Below the pieces are notes generated by a model that was not told the origin of the DNA, did not search any database, and was given only the letters and a program-made list of their open reading frames with translations. The translations under genes were made by a program, and so were the position numbers. Positions 60,561 through 64,000 of a stretch of 64,000 nt of DNA are shown in pieces; the stretch's first letter is position 1, and every line of letters begins with the position of its first letter. The DNA is from Nitrospira defluvii (GTDB taxonomy: Bacteria; Nitrospirota; Nitrospiria; Nitrospirales; Nitrospiraceae), in contig NZ_CAJNBJ010000016.1 in assembly GCF_905220995.1 (NCBI RefSeq), forward strand, positions 496,001-560,000, read 5' to 3'.

Positions 60561-61163
60561 TTAAATGGCCGCCGCGAGCCGGTCGATCCACTGCTGTTGG
60601 AGCGGCAGGAGGTCGCCCGCATCACCGGCTCGCAGGGCATCGAGGTAGGTACGACGCCCATCGGGGTCCGTGGGTGCCGTTTCGACCGGCGGCAGGGCGA
60701 GCTTGTACAAGAGTGCGGCCAGCGTCAAGCGACCGATGCGGCCGTTGAAATCCTTGAAGGGATGAATCCACTGGAAACGCCAGTCCACCCAGGCCAGCAA
60801 TGAGGCAATGTGGGTGAGGTCGTCCTCCGGGAGATGGCGCAGTCGCTCGGCCAGATCGTCGCAGAACGACCGCACCAGCATCGGCACTTGATAGTACGGA
60901 GGCGGCTCCAGAGTCCCCACCTTCACATCGGTCGTCCGGAATCGTCCCGCCCAGTCAGGAAAGAGGTCTCCAGCCAAATCGCGGTGCCTCTCGCACAACC
61001 AGTCCGGAGTAATCACGATGTCCTGAGCGGAGGTTCGCAAGATCCGGTCGAGAATCCGCGCCAGCGCAACGGCAAGCCGTTCCGAGAGCTCCGGATAGGT
61101 CAAGGCCCCTTGTGTTGTTTCGAACGAGCGGGTGGAACCTAGGTGTCCGGGGTCTTCGACCAT
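60561..61163 (-). CDS. Fic/DOC family AMP-transferase
   Basis: 200 residues. The active-site motif is HPFKDFNGRIGRL, an HPFX(D/E)(G/F)NGRXXR variant with the catalytic His and both Arg present, so AMPylation is likely possible. An upstream block ERHRDLAGDLFPDWAGRFR is also typical. The protein would transfer AMP from ATP to a host or bacterial target. Its start overlaps the end of the small gene upstream by 25 bp. As the second gene of a pair with a VbhA-like partner it looks like a toxin. Confidence 0.85.
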   Translation of the reverse strand: MVEDPGHLGSTRSFETTQGALTYPELSERLAVALARILDRILRTSAQDIVITPDWLCERHRDLAGDLFPDWAGRFRTTDVKVGTLEPPPYYQVPMLVRSFCDDLAERLRHLPEDDLTHIASLLAWVDWRFQWIHPFKDFNGRIGRLTLAALLYKLALPPVETAPTDPDGRRTYLDALRAGDAGDLLPLQQQWIDRLAAAI

Positions 61164-61375
61164 GGGCCAGATTGCTCCAGGAGGGTTTTGAGGCGAGAAA
61201 CCGCCACGGGCTCGCCTTCGAAGGTCATGGATTGGGAGACGCGCTCCAATAGGACCTCGCGATGGGCGTCGAGGACCGTACTTGGAGTTTTATGGGCGGC
61301 CCGCCAGAGGCGAAACTTGGCTTCCAGTGCTTCGCGTTGTCCAGCATCTCCGCTATCCGCCGACATGGTGCCCAT
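61139..61375 (-). CDS. Putative Fic inhibitor (antitoxin)
   Basis: 78 residues. The segment SMTFEGEPVAVSRLKTLL contains (S/T)XXXE(G/N): Ser-Met-Thr-Phe-Glu-Gly, the inhibitory-helix motif that blocks ATP binding in Fic proteins (VbhA-like). Its Glu would sit in the Fic active site. Upstream and overlapping the Fic gene, as in class I Fic toxin-antitoxin pairs. ATG 61375 is used; 61366 is an alternative. An N-terminal regulatory domain split off from the enzyme is the other reading. Confidence 0.72.
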   Translation of the reverse strand: MGTMSADSGDAGQREALEAKFRLWRAAHKTPSTVLDAHREVLLERVSQSMTFEGEPVAVSRLKTLLEQSGPWSKTPDT

Positions 61376-61464
61376 TCTTGCATGGAGCCACAGCCCACAC
61401 AACCCCCTTCGAACCGTGTCCTACGAATCGGAGAATGACCTGTGCCTCCTCGCCTGAAGCAGTC

Positions 61465-61887
61465 TCATGCGGATGGCGCACCAACCTGATGCCCGCTGAG
61501 CCGGTGGAGATGCCGGGAGACATCGTGGTAGCGCGCGGGCGTCACGACATAACAATAATCGAACAGCCGGTCCGCCGCCTCCTGGGAAATGCCTGCCTCC
61601 CGCGCTTGGAGCATCTCCATGAACCGATTCATCGCCCGGTATACCGCCTCACTCTCGCCGTTGAGCAGGTGGGCGCGTACCCTCGCCAGTTGCGCGACAT
61701 AGGGCGAGAACAGACTTGTCTCAGATCCATCCTTCGTCTGCTCCACAAGAACCGCCTGCATCATCGCATCGAGCCAGTCCTGCTCCCCGGCGAGAGTTGC
61801 GCCCGGTCCACCGGGGGCAACGACAATGACGCTCGTCAGCAACAGAAACAATGCGGCCGCCCATCTGATATCTCTGATGATCCGCAT
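61465..61887 (-). CDS. Exported helical protein, paralog of the next gene
   Basis: 140 residues. Signal peptide (AAALFLLLTSVIVVAPGGPGA). Shared blocks with the upstream gene are SPYVAQLARVRAHL, VYRAMNRFMEMLQARE, ISQEAADRLFDYCYVVTP and YHDVSRH. The conserved AMNRFM, CY-VTP and HDV-RH residues suggest a common fold, possibly binding haem or metal via Cys/His, but no haem motif is present. ATG 61887 follows GAGGAGGAGATC. I do not recognise the family. Confidence 0.75.
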   Translation of the reverse strand: MRIIRDIRWAAALFLLLTSVIVVAPGGPGATLAGEQDWLDAMMQAVLVEQTKDGSETSLFSPYVAQLARVRAHLLNGESEAVYRAMNRFMEMLQAREAGISQEAADRLFDYCYVVTPARYHDVSRHLHRLSGHQVGAPSA

Positions 61888-61970
61888 GATCTCCTCCTCG
61901 CGCAAGCCCGGAATTCCGCCGCTCGCCTCCATCTTACGGCAATCATCCTGACATCCAGCTCCGACCAACT

Positions 61971-62405
61971 CTATTCCTCCCAGAAGAATTTCTCCCAGTT
62001 CACGGTTTTATCCCACCACTGCTTGTGCCGCTTGACGTCGTGCAGGGCGGGCGGGGTGACTTCATAACAGAAATCCCACATCGCATCGGCGGCCTTGGCG
62101 CTGATATCTCCGTCACGGCTTTCCAACATGTCCATAAAACGGTTCATCGCCATATATGAACCTTTCCAGTCACCCCGGTCATAGAGGCTTCGCACCAGGG
62201 TGACTTGGCCGACATAGGGATCGAACGATCCGGGCTCGCCCTTGGCGGAGGCGATCCCTTCCTGCACGACGACGAACCCGGTCAATTGCTCCACCCAGCC
62301 TTCCGACCCCGGATACATCGCGATCGCCCCCAGCGGGGCGAGCACCACAAGCAACACGCAGCGGACGACACCCCTCATCTTCCGTGAGATAGTCATTGGT
62401 GTCAT
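61971..62405 (-). CDS. Exported helical protein, paralog of the previous gene
   Basis: 144 residues. A hydrophobic N-terminus (VVRCVLLVVLAPLGAIAM) acts as signal. Conserved with the downstream paralog: DPYVGQVTLVRSL, YMAMNRFMDMLESRDG, ISAKAADAMWDFCYEVTP and LHDVKRH. The C-terminus is aromatic (WWDKTVNWEKFFWEE). Tandem duplicates are thus likely. AGGAGGGGGGTC precedes ATG 62405. Both belong to the cupredoxin cluster transcript. Confidence 0.75.
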   Translation of the reverse strand: MTPMTISRKMRGVVRCVLLVVLAPLGAIAMYPGSEGWVEQLTGFVVVQEGIASAKGEPGSFDPYVGQVTLVRSLYDRGDWKGSYMAMNRFMDMLESRDGDISAKAADAMWDFCYEVTPPALHDVKRHKQWWDKTVNWEKFFWEE

Positions 62406-62513
62406 GACCCCCCTCCTTACTTCTGACGTATCAGCGGTTTCTCAGATGGCCCTTGTTCCCTGACCATCACCCTCCCCATTGGATTCCACCCAGAAAAATG
62501 CGCGCACGATCCT

Positions 62514-63107
62514 CTACTGGACCGTCCGGATGGTCCCGCCGTGATGGACCATGCGGATCGTCCCGCCCATATCAATGTCCCCTCTGTGCAAAGGACAGAA
62601 AAAACGAAACTCCTCGACGCCTCCTCGTTCACGGCTCCTTTCCCATGGCGCAGGACTCACCAGGGTTCTGACACTGTCCTCAGGGGCCACCGTCACCCGC
62701 AACGGCTTGTTGATAACGTCACCCTGCTCACCGGCTACTTGCTCGTAGAGCCCCTCGACCATGAAAACGTGTGTACGGGCGGTGGGGTTCACGAGAAGGA
62801 AGATCAATCCGTCCCTGAGGTCCGTTTCCGTATGAATAACGACCTCACTGGGAAGCCAGGCTGCCGAGTGGTCCGGTAAATCCTCTACGACAAAACGGAA
62901 CTCGCTGCCGTGAGCCATCCGGTTGGCCGACAACATCCACGTCAGCCCCACGATAAGAACACTCACCAGCGACACACCCCGCCGCCATCGACACTTGGTA
63001 ACGGCCACGAACCGACTCGCCTGACTTCTCTGCTTCCTCATCGTGATTGCCCACAGAGACCCCTGCGAACCCTGTCCTCTATCCTGATCGCGGTTACGGC
63101 AAGACAT
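62514..63107 (-). CDS. Exported cupredoxin-like protein (copy 2)
   Basis: 197 residues. The long basic N-terminus ends in a hydrophobic signal (VSLVSVLIVGLTWML). Mature part: FRFVVEDLPDHSAAWLPSEVVIHTE, NPTARTHVFMVEGLYEQV and FFCPLHRGDIDMGGTI. The Cys, His and Met of the last block, plus the upstream THVF His, fit a type-1 copper site. It is a paralog of the next gene upstream. ATG 63107 follows GGGAGGAACGATTC and overlaps the end of that gene. Confidence 0.75.
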   Translation of the reverse strand: MSCRNRDQDRGQGSQGSLWAITMRKQRSQASRFVAVTKCRWRRGVSLVSVLIVGLTWMLSANRMAHGSEFRFVVEDLPDHSAAWLPSEVVIHTETDLRDGLIFLLVNPTARTHVFMVEGLYEQVAGEQGDVINKPLRVTVAPEDSVRTLVSPAPWERSRERGGVEEFRFFCPLHRGDIDMGGTIRMVHHGGTIRTVQ

Positions 63108-63555
63108 GAATCGTTCCTCCCAGATGCGCGTCGCCTTTATGTAAGGGACAAAAGAACGGATAGGCCTCCTCCTCTGAACCGGCTTCCGCCTGTCCCCGCT
63201 CAAATTGGGCCGTGCTGATCTGCACCCGGACCCTGTCTTCCGACGTCACGTTGATCCGTAACGGCTTTGTGCTGACTTCCCCACCCGCCCCCATCACCTC
63301 TTCGAACAGTCCATAGGCGGCAAAGGCATGAGTGCGATCTGTCGGATTCTCCAGCACAAACACCAACCCATCCTGCATGTCCGTGCTGCGATGAATCAGC
63401 ACTTCCTGCGGCACCCATACCGCCCGCTTCTCCCCGAGATCTTGCACCACAAAGTGAAACTCCGCCGCCCCAGCGGCGCTCCAGAAACCCAGAGCGCCGG
63501 CCAGGACAACGGTAGCCAGACCACTCACACAATGGGATGGCTTCATGTGGCTCAT
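63094..63555 (-). CDS. Exported cupredoxin-like protein (copy 1)
   Basis: 153 residues. Signal peptide (ATVVLAGALGFWSAAGAA). Mature part: FHFVVQDLGEKRAVWVPQEVLIH, NPTDRTHAFAAYGLFEEV and FFCPLHKGDAHLGGTIHV. The His-Cys-His set resembles a type-1 copper site; the Met of copy 2 is replaced by His-Leu (GDAHLGG). Likely a periplasmic copper electron carrier or copper-binding protein. GGAAGGACTCGCAAT precedes ATG 63555. Confidence 0.78.
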   Translation of the reverse strand: MSHMKPSHCVSGLATVVLAGALGFWSAAGAAEFHFVVQDLGEKRAVWVPQEVLIHRSTDMQDGLVFVLENPTDRTHAFAAYGLFEEVMGAGGEVSTKPLRINVTSEDRVRVQISTAQFERGQAEAGSEEEAYPFFCPLHKGDAHLGGTIHVLP

Positions 63556-63591
63556 ATTGCGAGTCCTTCCGGCTACAGGAGCCGGGTGCGA

Positions 63592-64000
63592 TCAGCCACC
63601 ACCGACCTCACCCCTGGTTTCGATGACATACACCTCCCCTTTGACTTCCGGATGGATGTCGCACCAGAGGGCATGACGCATGCTCTCGGCGATGCCCGTG
63701 GCCGAATCGAACTTCGACGGCGCTGTCGCGAAATGAAGCGTCATCGTCTTCCCCGAATCCACGTGATACGATTTGAAGTTCTTCCCGACCACCTCAACCC
63801 CGCCTTCCACACGAACCGGAATCCCCTTGAACAGATTCGACGCGAACCCATGCGTGACGCTGTCCTTATTATGGATCACGATCGTCGTGTCGTGCGACGG
63901 CATCGTCAGCCCCACGGTCTCGTATCCGTGCTGCCGATCTTTAATCGTGATCTCCACCTTCGACGGCGGTGCCCCCATGCCAGGGGCTTGCGCAAACGCC
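63592..64000 (-). CDS. Plastocyanin-like cupredoxin, N-terminus beyond right edge
   Basis: Partial. The visible part begins AFAQAPGMGAPP, the end of a signal peptide, and continues to the C-terminus. Motifs: VIHNKDSVTHGFAS with the first copper His, and HALWCDIHPEVKGEV with Cys and second His. The axial Met expected after CXXH (usually PEMKG) is a Val here, so copper is bound weakly or by another residue. Function: periplasmic electron transfer. The next gene follows 36 bp downstream. Confidence 0.82.
   Translation of the reverse strand, partial: AFAQAPGMGAPPSKVEITIKDRQHGYETVGLTMPSHDTTIVIHNKDSVTHGFASNLFKGIPVRVEGGVEVVGKNFKSYHVDSGKTMTLHFATAPSKFDSATGIAESMRHALWCDIHPEVKGEVYVIETRGEVGGG

Overview
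The window is about 64 kb of GC-rich bacterial chromosome with dense, mostly well-separated genes and no rRNA, tRNA, CRISPR array or intact insertion sequence that I can see. The content suggests a Gram-negative, respiring, probably chemolithoautotrophic bacterium of the Nitrospirota (Nitrospira-like). The signs are many c-type cytochromes and cupredoxin-like secreted proteins, a fused cytochrome-porin, an exosortase/PEP-CTERM locus, multiple CBS and universal-stress proteins, a very long acyl-CoA-dehydratase-activase-type protein and several lipoproteins. The lineage is inferred from gene content; no marker gene proves it.

Layout. 1-1,886 (minus): start of a glycogen branching enzyme, then an APS-kinase-like protein coupled to an APH-fold kinase. 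2,168-9,239 (plus): ribosome hibernation factor with a cold-shock domain, a LonB-type protease, FmdB zinc ribbon, monohaem cytochrome, nicotinamidase and nicotinate phosphoribosyltransferase (NAD salvage), and an exported pentapeptide-repeat protein. 9,240-9,760 is non-coding and carries a 189-bp MITE-like element. 9,763-13,844: secreted protein, MFS carrier, and a minus-strand group with an L,D-transpeptidase and two CBS proteins. 14,165-18,808 (plus): tandem universal stress protein overlapping a P-type cation ATPase, then a four-CBS protein. 18,937-25,016: lipoprotein, TerC, methyltransferase, SHOCT lipoprotein, a Cyc2-like cytochrome-porin and a carboxypeptidase-regulatory/copper-like protein.

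25,236-34,111: O-methyltransferase, two exported proteins, flavodoxin-fold reductase, tandem YjdF-like membrane proteins, and a two-gene minimal SUF (SMS-like) pair. 34,380-43,584 (minus): an exosortase locus with polysaccharide deacetylase, FemAB/GNAT-like protein, exosortase-EpsI fusion, TPR lipoprotein, a large repetitive PEP-CTERM protein and a LuxR-type response regulator whose phospho-acceptor Asp is Glu. 44,065-54,289: basic three-repeat protein, cytochrome c, CapA-like protein, sugar nucleotidyltransferase, and many small metabolic or envelope genes (VOC, PEBP-like, PRTase, Slp, BON, Ddh-like, nitroreductase).

54,441-58,771: a perfect 46-bp palindrome just ahead of a 1,417-residue activase/HgdB fusion. 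After it come an MlaC-like protein, an outer-membrane protein, a two-gene Fic toxin-antitoxin module, and at the right edge a minus-strand run of secreted proteins: one plastocyanin-like protein running off the window, two paralogous cupredoxin-like proteins, and two paralogous helical proteins of unknown role. The most notable systems are the cytochrome-porin pair, the cupredoxin/paralog cluster, the exosortase locus, the SMS-like pair and the giant activase.
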